Origin: Candidatus Izemoplasma sp.
GTDB lineage: Bacteria; Bacillota_I; Bacilli_A; Izemoplasmatales; Izemoplasmataceae
Assembly: GCA_021736285.1 (NCBI GenBank)
Contig: JAIPGE010000016.1
Span: 1 to 13,969 of the forward strand
DNA: 13,969 nucleotides
Reading direction: 5' to 3'
The translations under genes were made by a program, and so were the position numbers. The notes under the pieces are model-generated. The model was not told the DNA's origin. It did no database searches and worked only from the letters and a program-made list of their open reading frames with translations. Positions 5,354-13,830 of this stretch are shown here, in pieces. The first letter of the stretch is position 1, and every line of letters starts with the position of its first letter.

Positions 5354-6535
5354 TTACAAGTGTTCTCTAAACAATTCTTGATTATCTAAATAGAAATTAA
5401 CCAATTCAAATGATAAAAACTCTCTAAACTCTTTTGAGATAAACATCTCTGTAATTTCATCATGTGCTAACATGCGCTTAACTGAACCATATTTATCATA
5501 TTGTGTTGCTTCAGTTTTTAAATACTTATATAAAAAGGCAAGTGCAATAAGTTTATCAACGCGGTTTTCAAATAGATCTGATAAATGATATTTATAGCGG
5601 TGAATCGAATAATCTGGTGTCTCTTTAAATAGTGTTGCAAAATCATAGAGTAATGAAATCATTTCTGAGTTATCATTCAGCATATATTTTTTAAACTGTT
5701 TGGCATAGCGTTTGGTCAGAACACTACCTTCAGCACTGTTAATAATTTCATCAATATCCTGCGAATGTAAAAAGAAATAATATTCTACAACTTCAGCAAT
5801 TTTGCTCCCATCTTCTTCAAAGAACTCATTGATGAAAGTACTCAGTTCATTAACTGTTTGTTGAAAGCGACTACTATCATAAATTGCTGTTTCTTTATTT
5901 TTTTCTTTTAACTCATCTATGTATTTTGTACTAAAAGACTGATAACGACTTAAAATTTTACTCATTTTGAGCCATTCATTATTCATTTTTTCATAAATGC
6001 TGTCAGATACAATAAACTGAATCAAAAAAACAATATAAAATCCGAGTAAGACAATTAAATATGTATCTTGTGAAATAAGTGGATTTAACGAGTTTGTTCC
6101 CACAATATAAGATCCGTTCGTAATAATATAATAACAACCATAGCCTGTTACAAGACCGCCATAGATTAAATACGTAACTATGTCATGATAAAAAATAATA
6201 ACGGTTAATGACACAAAGAACATGATAAATCCGTAAAAGTAATTTGAGGAGTTAACAAACGCAAATGTAATCCCTAAAATTGTGATTATTGATAAATGCA
6301 TTGCAATACGATTAGAATTAATTGCAATAAATAAAATCGTCAATAAAAATAAAAATGAAAAGGCTATTAGAACAAACAGAAATGTGTTATCTTGTGATGT
6401 ACTTAATGGGGCTGAAATATAACTTAAGATAACAAAAACAGAAATAAAGACAGTTACGATGATTAACTTTAGACGTAATACCTCATTAAAGGTTAGAAAT
6501 TCGCTATGTCGAATTCGATCTAGTAAGGTTTTCAT
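5354..6535 (-). CDS. Six-helix membrane protein with degenerate HD-GYP-like C-terminal domain (paralogue A)
   Basis: I do not recognise a named family for this 393-residue protein. Six hydrophobic segments fill the N-terminal half (about 22-41, 52-73, 79-95, 98-117, 121-138, 158-178). A charged helical linker follows (about 185-215), then a cytosolic all-helical domain to the end. The last 60 residues (KLIALAFLYKYLK, then HDEITEMFISKEF, FELVNFYLDN) have the rhythm of the final helices of HD-GYP phosphodiesterase domains. No HD pair, HDIGK or GYP loop is visible, so it should not be catalytic. The same architecture is repeated in the gene just upstream, whose stop overlaps this start by four bases (ATGA). 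AAGGTGAG five bases before the ATG supports the start. It occupies, with its partner, the position of noc between rsmG and parA. The HD-GYP link is an inference from pattern. Confidence 0.7.
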   Translation of the reverse strand: MKTLLDRIRHSEFLTFNEVLRLKLIIVTVFISVFVILSYISAPLSTSQDNTFLFVLIAFSFLFLLTILFIAINSNRIAMHLSIITILGITFAFVNSSNYFYGFIMFFVSLTVIIFYHDIVTYLIYGGLVTGYGCYYIITNGSYIVGTNSLNPLISQDTYLIVLLGFYIVFLIQFIVSDSIYEKMNNEWLKMSKILSRYQSFSTKYIDELKEKNKETAIYDSSRFQQTVNELSTFINEFFEEDGSKIAEVVEYYFFLHSQDIDEIINSAEGSVLTKRYAKQFKKYMLNDNSEMISLLYDFATLFKETPDYSIHRYKYHLSDLFENRVDKLIALAFLYKYLKTEATQYDKYGSVKRMLAHDEITEMFISKEFREFLSFELVNFYLDNQELFREHL

Positions 6536-7731
6536 TGCTTCTCACCTTCTTTGAGAATATCATTTACAATGGTATCAAACACTGCATTGTTATTGAGATA
6601 TATCTTCAATACATTACGATTAATACTGTAATGATATTTAGAATTCAATAAAACGTCTTTAATCGTTTCCTCAGGGATTTCTTTTAAGTATGGCTTATCT
6701 ATTTTAATCAACACATAGAAAACCACAAAGGAGATGATTTTGACATAAAGACTGTCCTCAATATGATTAAATGATTTAAACTGTGATTCAGAAAATATTT
6801 CCGTTTTATCGACATCAATCGTTTTGGATTGGCTAGCTTTAATCGCAAGATTACGCATTTTGTGATTCACACGTAATTCTAATAGTCGAAGACGTTTAAT
6901 CTCTTCTATTGTAAAATTAGCATAGTTCTCTCTAATTTCAATAAGTGATTTTTGATCTAATTCACGTAGTAATTGTATTTTTCTTCTAAATACATTATCT
7001 ATTTCCAATTTGTCTGTCAAAACTTCTGTAAATGCTTCAATATCGTCGTAATATTGATTCACATTCATTTTTTCTTTATCAACAATACCATGAAGTTCTT
7101 CTAGCATATCAATATTTCTAATTTCTGATTCTTTAATTTGAGCAAGTTGATTATAAAAGAACATTTTTCGTTTAATTAAAATATAAGATGATAACGCCAA
7201 CAATACAACAAAGACAAATAAGAAAACAATGATCAATAGAACTTGCGGTGTTGCGTTATTTGGTATGTCTAAGATGTTTGGAAAATTGATTACCAGTAAC
7301 GCACCAAAGATAAACACCAATATATTGCTTAAAACCATTACTTTATAATCTTGATAAATGAAGATTATGGCGTAGGCTAAAAATAATGCGGTAAAGACAC
7401 TTGGTGTTTGAAAGACAATAATAAGCGCAGCGGTGATTGAAAACAATGCAATGGTATTAAAATACATTGCAATCCTTAAATAATTGTAATGATCTTCATT
7501 ATAAGAATAAAATGCAATATTCACAACAAAAAACAGGATAAAAAACCCAATAAATGTGTAAAAATAATTGGGATTAATTTTCAACTGATATGTCACTATA
7601 ACCAAAATTACAGCAAACACCAATGTCAACAAATTTACCAATAGTGTTTTAAGTTTAATGTGCCCTAATTCTAACGTTGCTTTAAAGGCTTCTAATTGCT
7701 TATATTCATATTTATGTGTGTTCTTTTGCAT
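6532..7731 (-). CDS. Six-helix membrane protein with degenerate HD-GYP-like C-terminal domain (paralogue B)
   Basis: This 399-residue protein has the same build as its downstream neighbour. The N-terminus is cytosolic (1-26). Six membrane segments follow (about 27-48, 55-76, 84-107, 110-126, 130-150, 163-187), then a long charged helical, coiled-coil-like stretch (about 190-300), then a compact domain to the end. Its end (KIISFVVFYVLIKIDKPYLK, EIPEETIKDVLLNS, NRNVLKIYLNNN) resembles the closing helices of HD-GYP domains, including a D-x-P-Y where those read D-R-P-Y-R. The metal-binding His/Asp motifs and GYP loop are absent. GAGGTGAGG three to four bases before the ATG supports the start. It lies 19 bases after rsmG, in the same transcript. 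Function is unknown; a membrane sensor or scaffold built on a dead phosphodiesterase is the inference. Confidence 0.7.
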   Translation of the reverse strand: MQKNTHKYEYKQLEAFKATLELGHIKLKTLLVNLLTLVFAVILVIVTYQLKINPNYFYTFIGFFILFFVVNIAFYSYNEDHYNYLRIAMYFNTIALFSITAALIIVFQTPSVFTALFLAYAIIFIYQDYKVMVLSNILVFIFGALLVINFPNILDIPNNATPQVLLIIVFLFVFVVLLALSSYILIKRKMFFYNQLAQIKESEIRNIDMLEELHGIVDKEKMNVNQYYDDIEAFTEVLTDKLEIDNVFRRKIQLLRELDQKSLIEIRENYANFTIEEIKRLRLLELRVNHKMRNLAIKASQSKTIDVDKTEIFSESQFKSFNHIEDSLYVKIISFVVFYVLIKIDKPYLKEIPEETIKDVLLNSKYHYSINRNVLKIYLNNNAVFDTIVNDILKEGEKQ

Positions 7732-7750
7732 GCCCTCACCTCACAGTTCA

Positions 7751-8434
7751 TTAAAGCGGATTTGACTTGATTTGTTTAAACCGGCGTGGATATTTAATCG
7801 GCGTTTTTTTTATCTTTTTAAACCGCACCAATACGTGTAATACGCCAAGTAGTTGATAATTAAATTGTTGGTCTTCTTTAACGCCTAAAATCTTTAATGC
7901 CGTTTTACTTTGTGACAACTCGGTTTCATAATTTGGTCCCTTTAATACAATAAAATATCCGTTTTCTTTAACAAATGGAATACATAATTCTGAAAGCATT
8001 GGCAAACTAGCAACAGCGCGTGCTGTGACAAGATCAAACTGCTCTCTTTCTTTAAATTCCTCAGCACGTCCATGAATTAAACGCACATCTATATTAAGTC
8101 TATCACACAAAGCATTTAAAAAGGTAATCCGTTTATTTAACGCATCAATGATTGTCACGTTCAATTGAGGAAACAAAATTTTTAACGGGATACTTGGAAA
8201 CCCAGCCCCACTACCAACATCTAAGAGTGATTGTTGATTTAAGGTTACAATTTGTGACATCATAATACTATCATAAAAGTGTTTCATGTATACATCGTTA
8301 CGATCTATGATTGCCGTTAAGTTCATTTTTTCGTTCCATTCAACCAATAGATTATAATAGGAATCAAATTGTGCTAATTGCTCCTTTGAAAGGACAAATC
8401 CTAATTCTTTAAGTTTGTCTATAAATTCTTGCAT
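7751..8434 (-). CDS. rsmG: RsmG, 16S rRNA m7G527 methyltransferase
   Basis: This 227-residue protein is the usual length for RsmG (GidB), which transfers a methyl group from SAM to N7 of G527 in 16S rRNA in the small subunit. The N-terminal helical part contains YYNLLVEWNEKMNLTAI. The SAM-binding motif is LLDVGSGAGFPSIPLKI (about residues 69-85). VTIIDALNKRITFL and FDLVTARAVASL follow, all diagnostic. The C-terminus has the family's TPIKYPRR stretch. AAGGTGAT eight bases before the ATG supports the start. It follows mnmG as in Bacillus, but a strong hairpin at the mnmG stop implies a separate promoter; a TAAAAT at about 8456-8461 in the gap could be its -10, without a good -35. Confidence 0.96.
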   Translation of the reverse strand: MQEFIDKLKELGFVLSKEQLAQFDSYYNLLVEWNEKMNLTAIIDRNDVYMKHFYDSIMMSQIVTLNQQSLLDVGSGAGFPSIPLKILFPQLNVTIIDALNKRITFLNALCDRLNIDVRLIHGRAEEFKEREQFDLVTARAVASLPMLSELCIPFVKENGYFIVLKGPNYETELSQSKTALKILGVKEDQQFNYQLLGVLHVLVRFKKIKKTPIKYPRRFKQIKSNPL

Positions 8435-8486
8435 TAATAATCACCTTACGTATATTTTACCACACTACGCACAATTTTAAAATATA

Positions 8487-8515
8487 AGAAAAATAGCTTT
8501 TTGAAAAGCTATTTT
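8487..8515 (-). terminator. Terminator overlapping the mnmG stop codon
   Basis: AAAATAGCTTTT (minus strand 8515-8504) pairs perfectly over 12 bp with AAAAGCTATTTT (8501-8490), and the stem runs into further T. The mnmG stop codon TAG (8511-8509) lies inside the 5' arm, so a terminating ribosome would cover the hairpin. Confidence 0.7.
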
Positions 8516-10362
8516 TTACTTTGAATATGAACTAACAATAAAGAGACATCGGCAGGATTAACACCACTAATTCTAGATGCTTGTCCAATTGTTAGCGGCT
8601 GAATACTTTTTAGTTTTTCTTTTGCTTCGAGTGCTAAATTATGTATCGTATCATAGTTAATGTTAGGAGGTATGTTAACCGATTCCATTCGAAGCATCTT
8701 ATCGGCTTGTTTTTTAGCTTTTTTGATATAGCCTTCATATTTACAATCAATCTCAACTTGTTCTAATACTGTATTCGAAAAATCATCTAGATCAATCCAG
8801 TGACTTAAGTGATTGATCGTTATTTCAGGGCGTTTTAACAGTCCTGTTAAAGCTGTTTTATTATGTAGATCGGTTGAACCTATCTGGTTGATATATGCAT
8901 TGGTACCTTGTGTCGGTGTGAGCATATATGTCTCTAGTTGTTGTTTTAAATTTGATATAGATCTTAATTTGTGTAAAAACTGTTGATATGTCGTTTCATT
9001 TACCAATCCAACTTGATATCCATATTCTCGTAATCTGATGTCTGCGTTATCATGTCTTAACAACAAACGATATTCTGCTCTAGAAGTAAGCAACCGATAC
9101 GGATCTTGGACGCCTTTAGTCACTAAATCATCAATTAGAACCCCGATATAAGCCTCATTACGTTTTAAAACCAAAGGGTCTTTATTTTCCAATGATAAAC
9201 ACGCATTAATACCGGCCATGAGTCCTTGGCATGCAGCTTCTTCATAACCACTTGTTCCATTTACTTGCCCTGCAAAGTATAAATTAGGATATTTCTTGCT
9301 AACAAGTGAGGGATAAAGATCTCTTGGATCAATCGCATCATACTCAATTGCATAAGCATATCGGATTATTTTGGCATCTTCTAATCCGGGGATGGATTGA
9401 ATCATTTTATCTTGTATTTCATGTGGCATCGATGTTGAAAAACCTTGTACATAAATTTCATCAAGTGCTTCACTTTCTGGTTCTAAAAAGATTTGATGGC
9501 GCGCTTTATCTTGAAACCGCACAAGTTTATCTTCTATCGATGGGCAATATCTAGGCCCTACACCTTCGACAGCGCCACTGTACATTGCGGACAATTCCAA
9601 GTTATTGTTGATAATGTTATGTGTACTTGGTGATGTATATGTTAAATAACAAGAATATTGTTTATCAACATCATAATAATAAATATTATCATAACTGAAG
9701 GTACGTTTTTCTAAATCACCAGGATGTTCTATGGTCTTACTAAAATCTATCGTATCGCGTTTAACTCGCGGTGGTGTTCCGGTTTTTAAGCGTTGTGTCT
9801 CAAAGCCCATTTCGCGTAATTGTGGACTTAACCCAAGGGAAGGTTTTTGCTTATCTGGCCCTTCTTTTTTAATGTTACTACCGACCATTATTTTTGACTG
9901 CATATATGTACCTGTTGTGATGATTGCTTTTTTTCCTTTGATATTTCTTTGATCATCTAACTTAACACCGACAACGGTATCATCTTCGATAATTAAGTGT
10001 TCCACATAAGCTTCAATCACATCAAGATTTACTTGATTTAAAATGGTATGTTTCATTTCTTCAGAATAGCGTAACTTATCACTTTGAGCTCGTAATGCGC
10101 GAACCGCTGGTCCTTTGGATATATTTAAAAGACGCATTTGGATTTGAGTTTTATCGGCATTTCTAGCCATTTCTCCGCCAAGTGCATCAATTTCTCTAAC
10201 AACAATTCCTTTGGCTGGTCCGCCAACAGATGGATTACAAGGCATCGAAGCAATCATGTTAATATTACCTGTAACCAATAAGGTTTTATACCCTTTACGC
10301 GCAGCAGCTAAACACGCTTCACTTCCTGCATGTCCACCACCAATAACAATTACATCATACAT
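8509..10362 (-). CDS. mnmG: MnmG (GidA), tRNA uridine-34 carboxymethylaminomethyl synthase subunit
   Basis: This 617-residue protein is the usual length for the FAD-binding partner of MnmE; together they install the cmnm5 group on wobble U34 of tRNAs, including the Lys, Gln and Leu(UAA) types encoded nearby. Residues 3-18 form the FAD Rossmann motif (DVIVIGGGHAGSEACL). IASMPCNPSVGGPAKGIVVR and REIDALGGEMA are signature segments, GPRYCPSIEDK carries the second conserved Cys, and TSRAEYRLLLRHDNAD is typical of the C-terminal half. ATG at 10362 is chosen because AGGTGAT lies just upstream and MYDVIVIGGG is the family's start; a GTG five codons earlier overlaps that site. mnmE, often adjacent, is not in the window; a divergent two-component pair lies upstream instead. 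Confidence 0.97.
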   Translation of the reverse strand: MYDVIVIGGGHAGSEACLAAARKGYKTLLVTGNINMIASMPCNPSVGGPAKGIVVREIDALGGEMARNADKTQIQMRLLNISKGPAVRALRAQSDKLRYSEEMKHTILNQVNLDVIEAYVEHLIIEDDTVVGVKLDDQRNIKGKKAIITTGTYMQSKIMVGSNIKKEGPDKQKPSLGLSPQLREMGFETQRLKTGTPPRVKRDTIDFSKTIEHPGDLEKRTFSYDNIYYYDVDKQYSCYLTYTSPSTHNIINNNLELSAMYSGAVEGVGPRYCPSIEDKLVRFQDKARHQIFLEPESEALDEIYVQGFSTSMPHEIQDKMIQSIPGLEDAKIIRYAYAIEYDAIDPRDLYPSLVSKKYPNLYFAGQVNGTSGYEEAACQGLMAGINACLSLENKDPLVLKRNEAYIGVLIDDLVTKGVQDPYRLLTSRAEYRLLLRHDNADIRLREYGYQVGLVNETTYQQFLHKLRSISNLKQQLETYMLTPTQGTNAYINQIGSTDLHNKTALTGLLKRPEITINHLSHWIDLDDFSNTVLEQVEIDCKYEGYIKKAKKQADKMLRMESVNIPPNINYDTIHNLALEAKEKLKSIQPLTIGQASRISGVNPADVSLLLVHIQSKK

Positions 10363-10382
10363 TTTTATCACCTGCACGTTAT

Positions 10383-10411
10383 ATTTTATTACGAATTACC
10401 AAATTAGTAAA
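10383..10411 (-). promoter_or_regulatory. Probable mnmG promoter
   Basis: On the minus strand the -35 TTTACT (10411-10406), a 17-base spacer and the -10 TAAAAT (10388-10383) lie about 20 bases before the mnmG ATG. The -35 is two bases off consensus. It is back to back with the response-regulator promoter. Confidence 0.6.
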
Positions 10412-10453
10412 GCATATCACCACGAGATTCTTTTATTCTTTTTAAAACTAAGG

Positions 10454-10459
10454 TATAAT
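10454..10459 (+). promoter_or_regulatory. -10 element of the two-component operon
   Basis: A perfect TATAAT lies 33 bases before the chosen response-regulator ATG. The -35 window (about 10431-10436, TTTTAT) is poor, suggesting a weak or activator-dependent promoter, possibly autoregulated. Confidence 0.6.
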
Positions 10460-10491
10460 AAAACAAAGAACTTATGAACGGAAGTGAGAAT

Positions 10492-11190
10492 ATGGAAAAT
10501 AAAACCATTTTGATCATAGAAGATGAACCGACGATTAACCGCATTGTATCAAACTATTTCTCAAAAGAGAAATATACAGTTTTAAGTGCCTTAGATGGCT
10601 TTCGTGGTCTTCAGTTGTTTAGTCAAAATCAAGTTGATATTGTGTGTCTTGATATCATGATGCCAAATGTCAATGGATGGGATGTTGCGAAAACGATTCG
10701 TGAAACAAGCAACGTTCCGATTATAATGATGAGTGCACTATCAGAAGAAGAAGACATTCTAAAAGGTTATTCATTAAAGGTGGATGATTATATTACTAAA
10801 CCTTTTAACCCGAAAATACTTGTCGCGAAAGTGACAAATCTTTTGACACGTTTGAGTGATGAGTCCAGCTCTGATCAAACATCTGGGCATCTAGAAGTAG
10901 GTGGTGTTCAAATCGATCTTGATACTCATAGAGCATACATCGATGAACAAGAAATTGATTTATCTAAAACCGAATTTGATTTATTGGCATACTTTTTGAA
11001 ACACAAAGGCAAAATTTGCTCAAGAAACTTATTGTTAGATGAAGTCTGGGGTATTGATGTTTATGTTGAAGATCGAATTGTTGATACTTACGTTCGTAAA
11101 CTCAGAAAAATTCTTGGTAATAAATCACAATACATCAAAACTGTTTTTGGCGTTGGTTACCGATTTGAGGTTCCTGATGAAGTTTATTAA
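10492..11190 (+). CDS. OmpR/PhoB-family response regulator
   Basis: This 232-residue cytosolic transcription factor is switched by phosphorylation. The receiver domain (about 5-118) has acidic residues E10, D11 and E12, phospho-acceptor Asp54 in CLDIMMPNVNGW, Ser81 in IIMMSAL and Lys103 in YITKPF, so all key residues are present. The C-terminal winged helix (about 130-228) starts LEVGGVQIDLDTHRAYI and has the family strings LSKTEFDLLAYFLKHKGKI, VDTYVRKLRKIL and TVFGVGYRFEV. ATG at 10492 is chosen because GGAAGTGAG stands just before it; an in-frame ATG six codons earlier (10474) has no such site and is only about 8 bases from the expected transcription start. The sensor kinase gene overlaps its end by 14 bases. 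The target genes and signal are unknown. Confidence 0.93.
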   Translation: MENKTILIIEDEPTINRIVSNYFSKEKYTVLSALDGFRGLQLFSQNQVDIVCLDIMMPNVNGWDVAKTIRETSNVPIIMMSALSEEEDILKGYSLKVDDYITKPFNPKILVAKVTNLLTRLSDESSSDQTSGHLEVGGVQIDLDTHRAYIDEQEIDLSKTEFDLLAYFLKHKGKICSRNLLLDEVWGIDVYVEDRIVDTYVRKLRKILGNKSQYIKTVFGVGYRFEVPDEVY

Positions 11191-12976
11191 ATCAGGGGCC
11201 AACAAAGTCAAAAATGCCTTTAATTTTATTCCGAAAACATTTCGTAAGCTTAGTATATCGACCCAATTGACAATCACAATTATATTGCTTTTTGCATCAT
11301 TCTTTGTATTACAATCAATTCTTAACAATCAGTTTTTTAAAAATTATTATGCTGATCGTGAATTCGATAATATCCAAAGTGATTTGGTTAATTACATCAA
11401 TACCTTGAATGAACCCGACACAGACTATTATGATATTATGTATGACTTTACTCAAGAAAACAATGCTCATAGTGTAATTGTTGACGGTCAATATAGAATT
11501 TTAAATTCTTCTTTTACTGACTTTACGATTACTGTAGAGAGTTTTACTGATAATCAATCGTACACGATTCTTGTTCCTGAGAACAACTTTGACTATACAA
11601 TCGGAAATACACTGACGCTGTCACTCTATGAATATAATGAAAGTTTGTACGCAGCGGCTCTTATTAAAAATGGTGATATTGTCATCTATGAAAGCGACAT
11701 TGCCTGTTCCGACGAAACCTGTATCTCACTTTCAGGAAATGTGATCAGTGTCCAAAAGCCAAATAACTTGAATTACCTATTCAAAGAGAATTTACTGGTT
11801 GAAACTGAAATTAACAAACTCACCAGTGGTGCGATTAATCTTGACAATCATAGATACGAATATACTGAAGGTGAAATTGCTTATTGGTATCGGTCTAATG
11901 ATGGTCCACAAGATGCACTTGTCTTTGTTCATAATTTAAAAACTTGGAACTGGGTTGTCACAATCGTTCCCATCGCAGATACTGATGACATTATTTCAAT
12001 CATTTCAAACTATAACTATTATGTTTATGCCACAGCGATTGCGATTATAATCATCTGGAGTTTTCGCTTATCAAGTATCATATCAAAACCAACAAAGAAC
12101 ATTGAGGCTGTGGCGCGAGAAATTGCACAACTCAACTTCAATGTCGAAGCACATGAGTATAATAACCGAGAACACGCCTCCTTGTCGCGAAGTATTAACT
12201 TAATCACTCGTAACTTAAAAGAAACCTTACTCGCAATCAATACAAAAAACAAAGAACTGACAGATCTTTATGAGGAACAATCACGTCAAGTGTTACTTAA
12301 GAAACGGTTGGTATCTTCTATTTCACACGAATTAAAAACCCCTCTGATGATTATGCAAGTTACTATACAAGGTATTTTAGATGATATTATCGCAAAAAAA
12401 GACATCGATAATGAACTTGAGAATGTGCTTGATGAAATTAATAAATCATCCTTAATGATTCAAGATATGTTACAAATATATCGCCTAGATAACGCCGAAA
12501 CAGACTTAGAAATAACACATTTCAATTTGTCGCATATAACGTTAACCTTCTTAAAAGAGTTTGAACATACCATTAAGAAGTATCAATTTGATTGTGATAT
12601 CAACATCCAAGATCAGGTCTTTATTGATGCTGACGAAAAACTAATCAAACGTGTCGTTTCAAATTTCTTAACAAATGCCATAAAATATACGCCAAAACAA
12701 GAGAGAATCTACATTGAAATTAGTGAACATCCCGATTATGTTTATTTTGAATTATCCAATTATGGTATTACAATAGACAATGATGAATTGGATAATATTT
12801 GGATGCCATTCTACCGTTTAAAACATCTTAATAAGGAAGAAGCACAAAGTAAAGGCAGTGGTATTGGTCTATATTTAGTTAGTGAAATTTTAACAGCACA
12901 TAATGCTGAATTTGGTATTATCAATTTAGACAATGGTGTCAAAGCGTGGTTTAAACTTCAAAAGAAAAATTTATAA
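11177..12976 (+). CDS. Membrane sensor histidine kinase
   Basis: This 599-residue protein is the partner of the response regulator just upstream (14-base overlap). It has a short basic N-terminus, a first membrane helix (about 31-48), and an extracellular sensor region of about 230 residues. A second helix (about 280-297), a HAMP linker (SKPTKNIEAVAREIAQLNF), the phospho-acceptor helix with His384 in ISHELKTPL, the N box SNFLTNAIKYTP (Asn496/Asn500) and the G2 box GSGIGLYLVS complete the kinase. The G1 box is altered (SNYGITI instead of D-x-G-x-G). The sensor region carries a close Cys pair (ACSDETC) that could form a disulfide, and a Trp-rich end (TWNWVVTIVP) recalling Cache domains. ATG at 11177 is chosen: GAGG is six bases upstream, and it gives a normal N-terminus. 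Confidence 0.92.
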   Translation: MKFIKSGANKVKNAFNFIPKTFRKLSISTQLTITIILLFASFFVLQSILNNQFFKNYYADREFDNIQSDLVNYINTLNEPDTDYYDIMYDFTQENNAHSVIVDGQYRILNSSFTDFTITVESFTDNQSYTILVPENNFDYTIGNTLTLSLYEYNESLYAAALIKNGDIVIYESDIACSDETCISLSGNVISVQKPNNLNYLFKENLLVETEINKLTSGAINLDNHRYEYTEGEIAYWYRSNDGPQDALVFVHNLKTWNWVVTIVPIADTDDIISIISNYNYYVYATAIAIIIIWSFRLSSIISKPTKNIEAVAREIAQLNFNVEAHEYNNREHASLSRSINLITRNLKETLLAINTKNKELTDLYEEQSRQVLLKKRLVSSISHELKTPLMIMQVTIQGILDDIIAKKDIDNELENVLDEINKSSLMIQDMLQIYRLDNAETDLEITHFNLSHITLTFLKEFEHTIKKYQFDCDINIQDQVFIDADEKLIKRVVSNFLTNAIKYTPKQERIYIEISEHPDYVYFELSNYGITIDNDELDNIWMPFYRLKHLNKEEAQSKGSGIGLYLVSEILTAHNAEFGIINLDNGVKAWFKLQKKNL

Positions 12977-12979
12977 GGT

Positions 12980-13017
12980 AAAAGCCATCGATGGTTGAAT
13001 AATCATCGATGGCTTTT
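12980..13017. terminator. Bidirectional terminator between the kinase and HAD genes
   Basis: A 14-bp perfect stem (12980-12993 with 13004-13017, AAAAGCCATCGATG and its complement) around a 10-base loop is followed by T on the plus strand and flanked by A on the other side. It serves the convergent kinase (ends 12976) and HAD gene (ends 13018). Confidence 0.92.
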
Positions 13018-13794
13018 TTAAATAAGACCTAATTGTTTGAAAATATGATAGATACCTTCTTGTTCAACAGTTTTTGCGACATAATCAGCATGGCGTTTAA
13101 CTTCTTTGGGTGCATTGCCCATTGCAACGCCGATATGGGCTTGTCGAATCATTGAAATATCATTGAATCCATCTCCAACTGCGATGGTATCTTCTATGTT
13201 AATTCCAAGGTAGTTAACAATCTTTATTAGACCAACTTCTTTTAATCCTTGCCCCATATTGACATCTAAGCCATATTCACAAGAATAGTTAAAACTCAAC
13301 CGTGGAAATAAAACTTCAAATCGCTTAAAATCAGGTTTATCATAATACATTAGAATTTGATACACACGATTGTCTTTATAAAACCCAGGTATATAAGTTG
13401 GAATCTCGATATGAAATCGATCACTAAATTGTTTGTAAAGCTCATTATATCGACTTTCCAACGCAAACACCTCATGTCCTTCATAAGCCAAATCGATGTT
13501 ATTTTTTGACGCATACTCAACTAATTCTTCTATTAATGTTTGGGGAATTGGAAATTCATAAATGACAGTGCTGTTATAAACGACTACTCGCCCATTATTA
13601 GCGATATATGATGTGATATTTAGTTCCTCATCAACACCATAAAATAAGGCTTTGGGGCGTCCGGTGCTTAAAATAATTTCATGACCATTATCTTGAGCGT
13701 CCTTGATTGTTTTCCTAGTCATTTTAGAAATTTGATTTTTGTCATGATCAATCAGTGTACCGTCTAAATCAATAAATATATATTTTTTCTGCAT
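13018..13794 (-). CDS. Cof-type HAD-IIB hydrolase (sugar-phosphate or related phosphatase)
   Basis: This 258-residue cytosolic phosphatase is of the usual Cof-family length. Motif I is FIDLDGTL with nucleophile Asp9 and acid Asp11. Motif II is LSTGRP (Thr44 region). Motif III Lys is in GLKEVGL, and motif IV is AVGDGFNDISMI. The IIB cap lies between about 80 and 185. VAMGNAPKEVKRHADYVA is the typical end. Members dephosphorylate sugar phosphates, pyridoxal phosphate or flavin precursors, and sequence does not say which. ATG at 13794 has only a weak site (CTGAGAA) upstream. The gene stands alone; its upstream region ends at the apparent right end of a TnpB-type element (13831), so its native promoter may be displaced. 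Confidence 0.92.
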   Translation of the reverse strand: MQKKYIFIDLDGTLIDHDKNQISKMTRKTIKDAQDNGHEIILSTGRPKALFYGVDEELNITSYIANNGRVVVYNSTVIYEFPIPQTLIEELVEYASKNNIDLAYEGHEVFALESRYNELYKQFSDRFHIEIPTYIPGFYKDNRVYQILMYYDKPDFKRFEVLFPRLSFNYSCEYGLDVNMGQGLKEVGLIKIVNYLGINIEDTIAVGDGFNDISMIRQAHIGVAMGNAPKEVKRHADYVAKTVEQEGIYHIFKQLGLI

Positions 13795-13830
13795 ATTCTC
13801 AGCCCATTTCTCAATTTAGATACTAATTTA

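Noticed and set aside
9662..9670. TTATCAACA, a DnaA-box-like 9-mer inside mnmG
   Set aside because: It is a single near-consensus match in coding DNA with no partner, explained by codon use.
9306..10477. Plus-strand open frames opposite mnmG
   Set aside because: They are antisense to a fully conserved MnmG and biased to reverse-complement residues, with no start signals.
11039..11176. Longer N-terminus for the sensor kinase starting at 11039
   Set aside because: It would overlap the response regulator by over 150 bases; the ATG at 11177 has a good ribosome-binding site and a normal membrane-protein start.
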